DNA of 64,000 bases, taken from Hallerella sp964587155 (lineage in GTDB: Bacteria; Fibrobacterota; Fibrobacteria; Fibrobacterales; Fibrobacteraceae). The position numbers and the translations under genes are program-made. Location of the stretch: assembly GCA_964587155.1 (NCBI GenBank), contig CAZPKF010000003.1, forward strand, positions 1-64,000. The letters are read 5' to 3'. The notes under the pieces are model-generated. The model did not search any database. It was not told the DNA's origin and worked only from the letters and a program-made list of their open reading frames with translations. Positions within the stretch are counted from its first letter, which is position 1; every line of letters starts with the position of its first letter. Shown here one piece after another: positions 57,219 through 64,000 of the stretch.

Positions 57219-58295
57219 ATGAGCGTCCTCTACTTAATCATCGTTCTTTTGTGTCTTTGGAAAATCCGTTTTTCGAGAACCGGATTTTTTGATGATTTCT
57301 TAAGCAAAGAACAAACCTGTGCCATCAACGGAATATTTATCCTTTTTGTTTTTTGCCGTCACCTCGTACAATACATTATCCAAAGCGGCTATTCTTTTTC
57401 TTCGCCTTTCGACAAAATTTACCTGCTGTTGGACAAGCAACTAGGCCAGTTCATTGTCGTCACATTTCTTTTTTATTCCGGTTACGGAATTATGGAATCC
57501 ATCAAAAAGAAGAAACGCAAATACATTCAACAATTCCCCATCAAAAGGATTTTGCCCACGCTTTTCAATTTTGATGTTGCCGTTTTTGCGTTTTTCATTT
57601 TAACCATTCTTTTAAAAAAGCCCTTCGACATTTCGAGCATTCCTTTGGCCCTTATCGGTTGGGATAGCTTCGGCAACAGCAACTGGTATATCTTTGACAT
57701 TCTTCTGTGTTATTGCATCACCTGGATATCCTTTTCTATTTCATCCGATTTCAAAACGCCTCTTTCTACGAAGACTTTATGCTCCATGTTGGTACTATTT
57801 GGAGGCATCATTTTGTTTTTGGCGACAGAAAAAAAAGAATGGTGGTACAATACAATTTTGACATTTCCCGCTGGCGTGATTTTTTCTGCGTTCAAAGAAA
57901 AATGGCTTCCCGTTTTGAAAAGACACTACCGAATTTTTCTTCCGTTTTCCATTCTCATTTTCACAGGCTTCCGAATTTTACCCAACTCTTTCCGCGGCAT
58001 CCTTTACAATTTAGACAGCTTGGCATGCGTTTTTTGCATACTCCTTTTATCTATGAAAGTCCGGGTTCAAAACCGTCCTTTAAAATGGCTGGGGACCCAT
58101 TTGTTCCCACTGTATATTTATCAACGTCTGCCCATGATAGCCTTGTTCAGCATTGACGGTGGAAATTTTGTCAAGCAAAACCCCATTCTCTACGCATTGA
58201 TTTGCTTTGGTATAACGCTTTTAATCGCATTCCTTTACAAATACTGGCAAATTTCTTTCTCCGAATCTAAACGTTGCGATTCGCCCAAAATTTGA
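57219..58295 (+). CDS. Acyltransferase-3-like membrane protein
   Basis: 358 residues, about ten membrane segments. EQTCAINGIFILFVFCRHLV with the histidine in the first helix, FYSGYGIMES, NSNWYIFDILLCYCITW and KWLGTHLFPLYIYQRLPMI fit the OafA-like acyltransferase_3 layout, which O-acetylates surface glycans. ATG 57219 is chosen; TTG codons precede it at 57210. Its 3' end overlaps the convergent glycosyltransferase by 29 nt. Confidence 0.75.
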   Translation: MSVLYLIIVLLCLWKIRFSRTGFFDDFLSKEQTCAINGIFILFVFCRHLVQYIIQSGYSFSSPFDKIYLLLDKQLGQFIVVTFLFYSGYGIMESIKKKKRKYIQQFPIKRILPTLFNFDVAVFAFFILTILLKKPFDISSIPLALIGWDSFGNSNWYIFDILLCYCITWISFSISSDFKTPLSTKTLCSMLVLFGGIILFLATEKKEWWYNTILTFPAGVIFSAFKEKWLPVLKRHYRIFLPFSILIFTGFRILPNSFRGILYNLDSLACVFCILLLSMKVRVQNRPLKWLGTHLFPLYIYQRLPMIALFSIDGGNFVKQNPILYALICFGITLLIAFLYKYWQISFSESKRCDSPKI

Positions 58296-59106
58296 ACAGC
58301 CGCCAGAACATTCTCGGAGATTTTTTGAAATAGAAAGCCAGAGCAATCATCTTGGCTCGGCTCCCCTTATCTTCAACTGAATACGCATTTTTTAAAATAT
58401 CATAAGCGATTCGGTCGCGGGAAGCTGCATAGACCGTTAAAAAATCAGGATGTTTTTGGAGCATCAGTTTCCAGGCCTGCAAAAACTTAGCAGGATTCAT
58501 CGAAATAGAATCTTCTTGCAAAACGTAATCCACCAAAGATTCCGCCATCCCGCAGATTTTGAATTTTTTTTGAATCCGCACAAGCATTTCGAATTCTTGA
58601 AATCGGGGCATTTCCGGATCAAACCGTTCTTCTTTGAAAACAGCGCTTTTCCCCAACAACGTCTGCGTTCCTATCGCAAGCGGCAACATCCGTTTATCCA
58701 ACAAACCATTCTGGAAAAGTTTTCCTATCGTATCCACTTTTTGCCCGTTTACTACTTTGTCCATCCGGCAAAAAACGACATCGGCTTCAAACTTTTGCAG
58801 AGCCGCCATTTGCTTTTCCAACTTATCCGCATGCCAAATATCATCGCTGTCATGAAAGGCTATGTATTCACCGCCTGCATGATCGACTCCGTTGTTCCGC
58901 GCAACACAAGCGCCACTGTTTTTCTGGAACACGTATTTTACACGCGGATCTGTTTTCAGCGTTTTAACAACATCCGCCGTATTGTCCGAAGAACCGTCGT
59001 CAACAATAATCAGTTCAATTTCTTTGACACTTTGTCCAAGCACGCTCCGCGCCGCCTTTTCCATCAGACGGCCTCGATTATACGTAGGCATGACAACCGA
59101 TATCAT
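58267..59106 (-). CDS. Glycosyltransferase family 2 protein
   Basis: 279 residues. GT-A fold: SVVMPTYNRGRLMEKAARSV, VDDGSSDNTADVV and the DxD motif in YIAFHDSDDIWHADKLEKQM (near residue 85), then an acceptor-binding region with no clear specificity and a helical C-terminus. Last gene of the minus-strand operon, coupled to the upstream SDR gene by ATGA overlap. It adds a sugar to a repeat unit. Confidence 0.9.
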   Translation of the reverse strand: MISVVMPTYNRGRLMEKAARSVLGQSVKEIELIIVDDGSSDNTADVVKTLKTDPRVKYVFQKNSGACVARNNGVDHAGGEYIAFHDSDDIWHADKLEKQMAALQKFEADVVFCRMDKVVNGQKVDTIGKLFQNGLLDKRMLPLAIGTQTLLGKSAVFKEERFDPEMPRFQEFEMLVRIQKKFKICGMAESLVDYVLQEDSISMNPAKFLQAWKLMLQKHPDFLTVYAASRDRIAYDILKNAYSVEDKGSRAKMIALAFYFKKSPRMFWRLFKFWANRNV

Positions 59107-60164
59107 TTCCGCATACTCCCAATCATCCGTTCGTACATCTGGAACAAATCAAAATGCGCACTCCATCCCAGCGATTTTAATTTATCCGTATTCAAACAGG
59201 CTTTCACAACCGGATTATAGCCCCATTTTGTCGCATCATCCGCCAAATCAAAGACCACGCGGCTTTTGCCCTGTGAAAAATTTTTCACGACAAATTTCGC
59301 CATATCGACAATGCTGATGCCTGTATTTTCATTCGCCACATTATAAGCCTCTCCGGCATTCCCCTTCAAAAGGACAAACAACAAGGCAGAAACGGCATCG
59401 GCCACATAACAATAATTGCGAAGGGTTTCCCCTTTTGTCCGAAGAACAATGTCTTTCCCTTCTATTGCACTTCGGGCAAATTGGGCAAAGACTCGGCCAT
59501 CTTCATAAGCGACTCCTGCACCGAACGTTTGCGTCAACCGGGCAACCTTTACCGGCACGTTATATTCTGCAGCAAATGAAGCGCAAAGGCACTCCGCCAT
59601 CCGCTTCCCTTCAGAATAGCTGCTGCGGACTTGCATAGGGTCAATGCGACCAAAATAAGTTTCTGGAATTTGAATCGTCCCATCAAAAGGAACACCGTAA
59701 ACTTCTAACGAAGACAAATACAAAAAGCCGTCTAAAGTCAACTGTTTCGCTTTTTGAAGTAACCGTTCTGTGCCAAACAAGGCTGTCTGAATCGTTTCGA
59801 CAGGTTTCGAAACAAACATTTTAGAACTGGTAACACTCGCCGCATGAACTATAAAATTCAAATTAGACGGCAGCGGATAATCTCCACAAATGTCTCCATG
59901 GACAAGGTGAACGTTTCCACTTTGCGGAAGCAAGACTTTAGCTTTTTCCAAATTCCGCACCAGCGCATAAATTTGAATGTCGTCATGAAACAACCGGTTT
60001 CGACAAGCTAAAAGTTTTGTCAAAAAAGAACCGATGAGCCCCGTTGCACCCGTGATAAAAATGGATTTTCCTTTTAAAAGATTCCAAGGGATCGTTTTCA
60101 AATGGGCGACAAATTCCAAATCTTCCTGCAGCAAGACATCTTCTGATTCTACGTTTTTCATCAT
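59103..60164 (-). CDS. NAD-dependent epimerase/dehydratase (extended SDR)
   Basis: 353 residues. After a 30-residue N-terminal segment comes the NAD motif FITGATGLIGSFLTKLL (near 40), then HAASVTSSKMFVSKP, the catalytic SSLEVYG plus YSEGKRMAE pair (YxxxK), and NYCYVADAVSALLFVLL. Adjacent to an IspD/TarI-like cytidylyltransferase, it may act as an alditol/sugar-phosphate dehydrogenase or epimerase analogous to TarJ in function but not in family. Start fixed by TGATG overlap. Confidence 0.88.
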   Translation of the reverse strand: MMKNVESEDVLLQEDLEFVAHLKTIPWNLLKGKSIFITGATGLIGSFLTKLLACRNRLFHDDIQIYALVRNLEKAKVLLPQSGNVHLVHGDICGDYPLPSNLNFIVHAASVTSSKMFVSKPVETIQTALFGTERLLQKAKQLTLDGFLYLSSLEVYGVPFDGTIQIPETYFGRIDPMQVRSSYSEGKRMAECLCASFAAEYNVPVKVARLTQTFGAGVAYEDGRVFAQFARSAIEGKDIVLRTKGETLRNYCYVADAVSALLFVLLKGNAGEAYNVANENTGISIVDMAKFVVKNFSQGKSRVVFDLADDATKWGYNPVVKACLNTDKLKSLGWSAHFDLFQMYERMIGSMRK

Positions 60165-60892
60165 CAAATTCCAAATACCTGTGAACTTTGCCAAGTTTCA
60201 TAAATCGCTTTGAACAAGTAAAAATCCATGGGTGTCGTAATTTTGATATTTTCCACCGGACCGTCGACCATTCGAAGCGCATAACCGTAATGTTTCATCA
60301 GGCAAGCCGAATCTATCATATTGTTGATTCCTTCTTTCTTTGCCAACTGATGCGCATTCCAAATATTTTTGAGACAAAAGCTTTGCGGTGCGCGAGCCAA
60401 ATGGCAACAATCCCGATTGTAAATGTTTTGAATTTCGGATTTTTCATCAACCGTGATAATTGTTTCCACCGCCGGCGCAACCGTTATCGCGGAGCCATAC
60501 TTTTGAACGCAGGCAATATTTTCAGAAATGACTTTTTCGTGAATGAGCGGACGCACGCCATCATGAATCAAAACGGCAACATCTTCCCATTTTTCTTCCG
60601 TTCCGCAAATCGCTTTCAATCCATTGTAAATCGATTCTTGCCCCGAGTTTCCACCCGGCACAATCCAGCGTACTTTTGATATTGAAAATTTCTGGAGCAA
60701 TTTTTGAAGGTGTGGAATCCACGATTCCAGGCATACAACGCAAATGGATTCTATTTCCGGATGTTTTTCAAAATGTTCCAACGTGTGAATGATGATGGCC
60801 CGACCGTCAAGTTCCAAGAACTGCTTGGGCAACGCTTTGGTATTCATTCGCGTTCCCGTTCCACCGGCAAAGATCAATGCGATATTTTTCAT
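60164..60892 (-). CDS. IspD/TarI-family cytidylyltransferase
   Basis: 242 residues. IFAGGTGTRMNTKALPKQFL, VPGGNSGQESIYNGLKAI, VLIHDGVRPLIHEKVISENI and CHLARAPQSFCLKNIWNAH fit the IspD/TarI family, which makes CDP-methylerythritol (isoprenoids) or CDP-ribitol (teichoic acid/capsule). Its location next to a glycerophosphotransferase-family gene favours a CDP-alditol role. ATG 60892 has AGAGG at 6 nt. Confidence 0.88.
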   Translation of the reverse strand: MKNIALIFAGGTGTRMNTKALPKQFLELDGRAIIIHTLEHFEKHPEIESICVVCLESWIPHLQKLLQKFSISKVRWIVPGGNSGQESIYNGLKAICGTEEKWEDVAVLIHDGVRPLIHEKVISENIACVQKYGSAITVAPAVETIITVDEKSEIQNIYNRDCCHLARAPQSFCLKNIWNAHQLAKKEGINNMIDSACLMKHYGYALRMVDGPVENIKITTPMDFYLFKAIYETWQSSQVFGI

Positions 60893-60900
60893 TTCAACCT

Positions 60901-62091
60901 CTAACCATCTATGGAAAATTTTCGGCATATCGCCCGATATATATTTTCGCTGTAACAAGAGCCCTTTATGGATTTGTCTTCGAAAAGTGCGTTCAGCCGT
61001 TCTGTTTGCGCCAAGCTGCCTAGAGAAATCAGCCGCATCAAATCATCTACCGTTTTGGACTTTTCCGACACAATCCGGAAATAAGCGTCGTTCACCGATG
61101 AATACGAAAGGTATTCTGATTCATCGGGAACATAGAATACGATGGGCCGATTCAACAAAGCGTAATCCACGCAACAGCTAGAATAATCCGAGACCAAAAC
61201 ATCTGCGGACATCAGCAAGTGTTGAACGGATTTGGTCGCTTTGTCTTCAAGGATTGCCCAATTTTTAGAAGGCGCTTCCATTTTAAACCGGGTCAACGGA
61301 TGCAATTTGACAAGGAAAAGTATTTTTTGTTCTTCCAAAAAACGGTTGAATTCCATCGAAGTATTCAACTCGTTGAGAATTTTTCCCACCACGTCTTCTC
61401 CCGTCTGCGGATTGACACGATACGTGGGCATGTAAAGCACCACTTTGGAAACACCGTTCAAATCAAAGGGGAGCAAATCCTGTTTTGAAAAAGGCTTGCG
61501 GAACAAATCATTTCTCGGCTGCCCTGTGATGACAATGGAATCCCGCTTAACGCCAAATTGTTCCATGATTCGTTCCACAGTGTATTCCGAAGTCGCAAGC
61601 GAAAGATCGCGATAAACCCAGTTGAAAAAAAAGTCAACAGCTTTCTTTATCCGCAGTTTGGTTCCACTGTAATTTTCGTTGTAGATTTTTTTGAATCCGC
61701 CAACACCATGCCAAAGAGCCACAATTTTAGCCCCGCCGACAAGAGGAATTTTTCCGAAGTCCTCAAGCCCATTGGTCATGACGGCAACACCACAACGCAA
61801 CGCAATCCAAATGCCCCTGAAAGAACTTGCCCTATACGCTTCATATCCCAAGCTGCGCAGCTGTTCAACGACAGCGCCACTCCTAGAAATCCAGACACAA
61901 CGGATTTTTTTTCCGTGTTGATTCACATATTCAAAAAGATATTTCGAATTGTCGTCATACTTTTCCCCTTGCCAGCAGCCAAACAGCCAAATCCGTTTGT
62001 CCCGAAATGGAATCCATTTTTCAAAGGCAAACAGGATGCCCATAAAGGGAAGCGTCAATTTTCGCCATTTCAAAAACTTTTTGAACTTCAT
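60901..62091 (-). CDS. CDP-glycerol glycerophosphotransferase-family protein (second)
   Basis: 396 residues. LWHGVGGFKKIY (near residue 115), ITGQPRNDLFRKPF (near 185), YMPTYR with the conserved Thr, FLVKLHPLTRFK and the SADVLVSDYSSCCVDYALLN with RPIVFYVPDESEY (near 300) are typical. It probably forms alditol-phosphate linkages on a glycan. The ATG at 62091 overlaps the upstream gene stop (ATGA). Confidence 0.9.
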   Translation of the reverse strand: MKFKKFLKWRKLTLPFMGILFAFEKWIPFRDKRIWLFGCWQGEKYDDNSKYLFEYVNQHGKKIRCVWISRSGAVVEQLRSLGYEAYRASSFRGIWIALRCGVAVMTNGLEDFGKIPLVGGAKIVALWHGVGGFKKIYNENYSGTKLRIKKAVDFFFNWVYRDLSLATSEYTVERIMEQFGVKRDSIVITGQPRNDLFRKPFSKQDLLPFDLNGVSKVVLYMPTYRVNPQTGEDVVGKILNELNTSMEFNRFLEEQKILFLVKLHPLTRFKMEAPSKNWAILEDKATKSVQHLLMSADVLVSDYSSCCVDYALLNRPIVFYVPDESEYLSYSSVNDAYFRIVSEKSKTVDDLMRLISLGSLAQTERLNALFEDKSIKGSCYSENIYRAICRKFSIDG

Positions 62092-62915
62092 TCGTTTCCC
62101 CACTTGACTTTACGCACACGCTTGTTGTTCTTGATTTTAGCGCTCCTCTTCGAAGCAAGAACGATCACGCCCAACGGCAAAAAAAGATACGCAAGCCGTT
62201 TCAAGAAACTTTTCTGAAAAACGCCATAACGGCAAAACTTTTTCCAAAAATACGATTCGACAACGTTTTCCAAAACCGGATTCTGGGAGTCCGCATCGCG
62301 CCAACTGCCAAGTCCATTATGCACACAAACATTGTTTCCATCGCCAGTGTCAATGGTGAAATAAGAATCCGGATATATCGACATCCCCGGCATTTTCAAC
62401 GGTTTCCCGTCAAACTTCACCAACTCCGAATCGTAATGGAATTGCTCCATGAAAACTTTTGTGATGATGCACGGCATCGCCGTCATGTCACACGTACCAT
62501 TCGGAAGAATGAAATGTCGTTCCCGGTAATATTCCAGACACTTTCGAATGAAAGGATGCCCCTTTTCCGCCCCGATGGCATGAGCCGCGATTTGATCCGT
62601 AAATTCCGTTCCAATAAACAGTTCCTGATTCAAAAAGGCGTCGAAATTCTGATTCACAGTCACGTCGGCATCCAGGTAAATGCCACCGAAATTATCTAAC
62701 ACCCAGAGCCTAAAATAATCCGTGACAAAGGCCCACTTCTTTTTTGAAAAAGCCTCCCGGGTAAAAAGAAAATCGTCATAAGGAAAATTGGAACGATTCC
62801 ATTCGACGATTTCGTATCCTTTCAAATTTCGTTCCCAGGATTTCAGACAACGTTGTACAGCGGGCGTTTTATTTTCCGACAACCACAGGTAATGAATTTT
62901 TTTGGGAATAGCCAT
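62088..62915 (-). CDS. Glycosyltransferase family 32-like protein
   Basis: 275 residues. MAIPKKIHYLWLSENKTPAV opening and DYFRLWVLDNFGGIYLDADV with the DxD motif (near residue 75) mark the DXD-sugar-binding (Gly_transf_sug) family, which adds hexoses or other residues in capsular/LPS pathways. The C-terminus is basic with a hydrophobic segment. Start directly follows the stop of the upstream gene (TAAATG). Confidence 0.85.
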   Translation of the reverse strand: MAIPKKIHYLWLSENKTPAVQRCLKSWERNLKGYEIVEWNRSNFPYDDFLFTREAFSKKKWAFVTDYFRLWVLDNFGGIYLDADVTVNQNFDAFLNQELFIGTEFTDQIAAHAIGAEKGHPFIRKCLEYYRERHFILPNGTCDMTAMPCIITKVFMEQFHYDSELVKFDGKPLKMPGMSIYPDSYFTIDTGDGNNVCVHNGLGSWRDADSQNPVLENVVESYFWKKFCRYGVFQKSFLKRLAYLFLPLGVIVLASKRSAKIKNNKRVRKVKWGNE

Positions 62916-63836
62916 TTAAACCCTCCACAATGTCCGAAAATATTTTTTCGTCTCTTGAAAAATATAAGGCGAAAGCCACTGCAAAGAAATCAAGAATTTC
63001 AAAATCCAGGCGACCGGGAACGACAAATTTTTTTTCGCATAACGCACTCGGGAAATTTCCGATTGCACCATCGAAAAAGAACCGTATCGGATAACGTCAT
63101 CCGCCTTGGCACGGCCTCCACGAATTAAATGCTGTATTTGCGGACCATCGATAATCCGGCGTTCAAGCCCTTTTTTTTGCATCCGCCACTGCAAATCAGT
63201 CTCTTCAAAATAAAGGAAAAACTTTTCATCGTAACGGGCCGATTCATCATTTTTGACAAACAAATCCGCTCCGACTACATAATCTACGGCACCAGCCTTC
63301 TTTTCGTAGACGGGCTTTTTCCGGATTCCCGAAATGTCACGTCCCAGGCATTTCAACGCATTCTTGCAGTAAAACGCCAAGAAATGATGCAACGCTTTTT
63401 GAATTTGGGAAAGACTTTTCGGAAAGCTCCCGAAAGATTCAGTCCGTTCCCGATTCGCATCGACCAGGTTGCAGCCCAATGCGCCCAAATTTTCCGCAAG
63501 ACGGGATTCCCAGTAGTCAACAAATTCTTTTACGGCATTGTTCAAAAGCAGCGTGTCGCTATTCAAATAAAGAACATACTTCCCTTTCGCAACATCCAGT
63601 CCGCGGTTGTTTGCCGTACCAAACCCCAGATTTTCCCGGTTTTCAACCAAGACGACCTGTGGAAATTCGGCTTTCAACATTTCAACAGACCCATCCAGCG
63701 AGCCATTGTCCGAGACTATCACTTCAAAAGAAAGTCCACTCGTTTTTTCATAGACGGAACGCAGACAATCTCTCAACAAGTCACAGGTGTTGTAACTGAC
63801 AATGATGATGGAAACTTGAATCTGCCCCGGATTCAT
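62916..63836 (-). CDS. Glycosyltransferase family 2, rhamnosyltransferase-like
   Basis: 306 residues. QVSIIIVSYNTCDLLRDCLR, VIVSDNGSLDGSVEML, ENLGFGTANNRGLDVAKGKY and YLNSDTLLLNNAVKEFVDYW are of the WbbL/rhamnosyltransferase-type GT2 branch. FLYFEETDLQWRMQKKGL holds the EED-like motif used for the base. With RmlD elsewhere in the window, rhamnose is a plausible donor. ATGA overlap with the upstream membrane protein gene. Confidence 0.88.
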   Translation of the reverse strand: MNPGQIQVSIIIVSYNTCDLLRDCLRSVYEKTSGLSFEVIVSDNGSLDGSVEMLKAEFPQVVLVENRENLGFGTANNRGLDVAKGKYVLYLNSDTLLLNNAVKEFVDYWESRLAENLGALGCNLVDANRERTESFGSFPKSLSQIQKALHHFLAFYCKNALKCLGRDISGIRKKPVYEKKAGAVDYVVGADLFVKNDESARYDEKFFLYFEETDLQWRMQKKGLERRIIDGPQIQHLIRGGRAKADDVIRYGSFSMVQSEISRVRYAKKNLSFPVAWILKFLISLQWLSPYIFQETKKYFRTLWRV

Positions 63837-64000
63837 TGCGCATCCCCTTCTAAACTTTCGACCTGTTCGTCCGCCAAATCGTTCGGTGTACTGAATTTAT
63901 TCTGGATATGCCCAATGCAGAACCAGTAGAGGAACGGTTGCAAAGTCCCCAGTTCCCAAGGCGCGGCCCCCAACATGGCGACAAGGCAAAAAAGAAGACA
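63833..64000 (-). CDS. C-terminal end of a membrane protein (possibly O-antigen polymerase/ligase)
   Basis: The last 55 residues are present: a hydrophobic helix, then LGAAPWELGTLQPFLYWFCI and a hydrophilic acidic tail (STPNDLADEQVESLEGDAQ). The rest lies beyond the right edge. Place and shape fit a Wzy-like or ligase protein of the polysaccharide locus, but the evidence is thin. Its TGA overlaps the GT2 start (ATGA), so it belongs to the same operon. Confidence 0.5.
   Translation of the reverse strand, partial: CLLFCLVAMLGAAPWELGTLQPFLYWFCIGHIQNKFSTPNDLADEQVESLEGDAQ

Overview
The window looks like a chromosomal segment of a Gram-negative bacterium of the FCB group, most likely Fibrobacterota (Fibrobacteraceae). 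This placement is inferred from gene content: a monomeric NADP isocitrate dehydrogenase, DapL-type lysine/peptidoglycan synthesis, a CotH-like lipoprotein, an OmpA protein carrying thrombospondin type 3 repeats, an Mla/MCE lipid transporter and many small lipoproteins. A 16S gene or a database search would be needed to confirm it. There are no transposases, phage genes or CRISPR arrays. A run of 100 N at 50546-50645 shows this is a draft assembly.

Layout. 1-9.4 kb: the 5' part of purL; a translationally coupled gtrA / FAD oxidoreductase / GT-C operon; dapL; a TPR membrane protein; tRNA-Thr(CGT); a PAP2 phosphatase; an ArsR-methyltransferase fusion; and a 36-residue membrane protein. 9.4-18 kb: a YfhO-type membrane protein, a DUF5683-like protein, cinA-recA, a MerR regulator coupled to a secreted protein, and an outer-membrane-type protein. 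18-23.5 kb: an mlaE-mlaF-mlaD-PqiC-like operon, a BamE-like lipoprotein, tpiA-secG and tRNA-Leu(GAG). 23.5-31 kb: a repeat-like gene-free stretch, monomeric IDH, a 56-residue protein coupled to a MauE/DoxX protein, a candidate small RNA, the OmpA/TSP3 protein and radC. 31-49.4 kb: ilvBN, rmlD, a frameshifted prfB behind a parvulin gene, a GerW-like protein, psd with two uncharacterised genes, rplU-rpmA, a three-lipoprotein/murI operon, a heptamer repeat array, and murC-xseB-ABC ATPase-RNA methyltransferase, then a CotH-like gene. 49.5-64 kb: a surface polysaccharide locus in two converging operons that runs off the right edge.

The polysaccharide locus is the most interesting part. The plus-strand operon encodes two TagD-type cytidylyltransferases (one fused to a Gfo/Idh/MocA dehydrogenase), a class V aminotransferase, two LicD-family transferases, a flippase, a CDP-glycerol glycerophosphotransferase-family protein and an acyltransferase. 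The minus-strand operon encodes a second glycerophosphotransferase-family protein, an IspD/TarI-like cytidylyltransferase, an SDR enzyme and three glycosyltransferases. Together they suggest an envelope glycan with teichoic-acid-like phosphodiester groups, possibly including an amino-alcohol phosphate.

Expression signals: rho-independent terminators are common and often sit directly against the next promoter. A TAnnTTTG-like element, resembling the -7 element of Bacteroidetes, precedes many genes. In one subset it ends only 4-6 nt before the ATG with no Shine-Dalgarno sequence, which suggests leaderless mRNAs. Two gene-free stretches carry degenerate 7-bp repeats.
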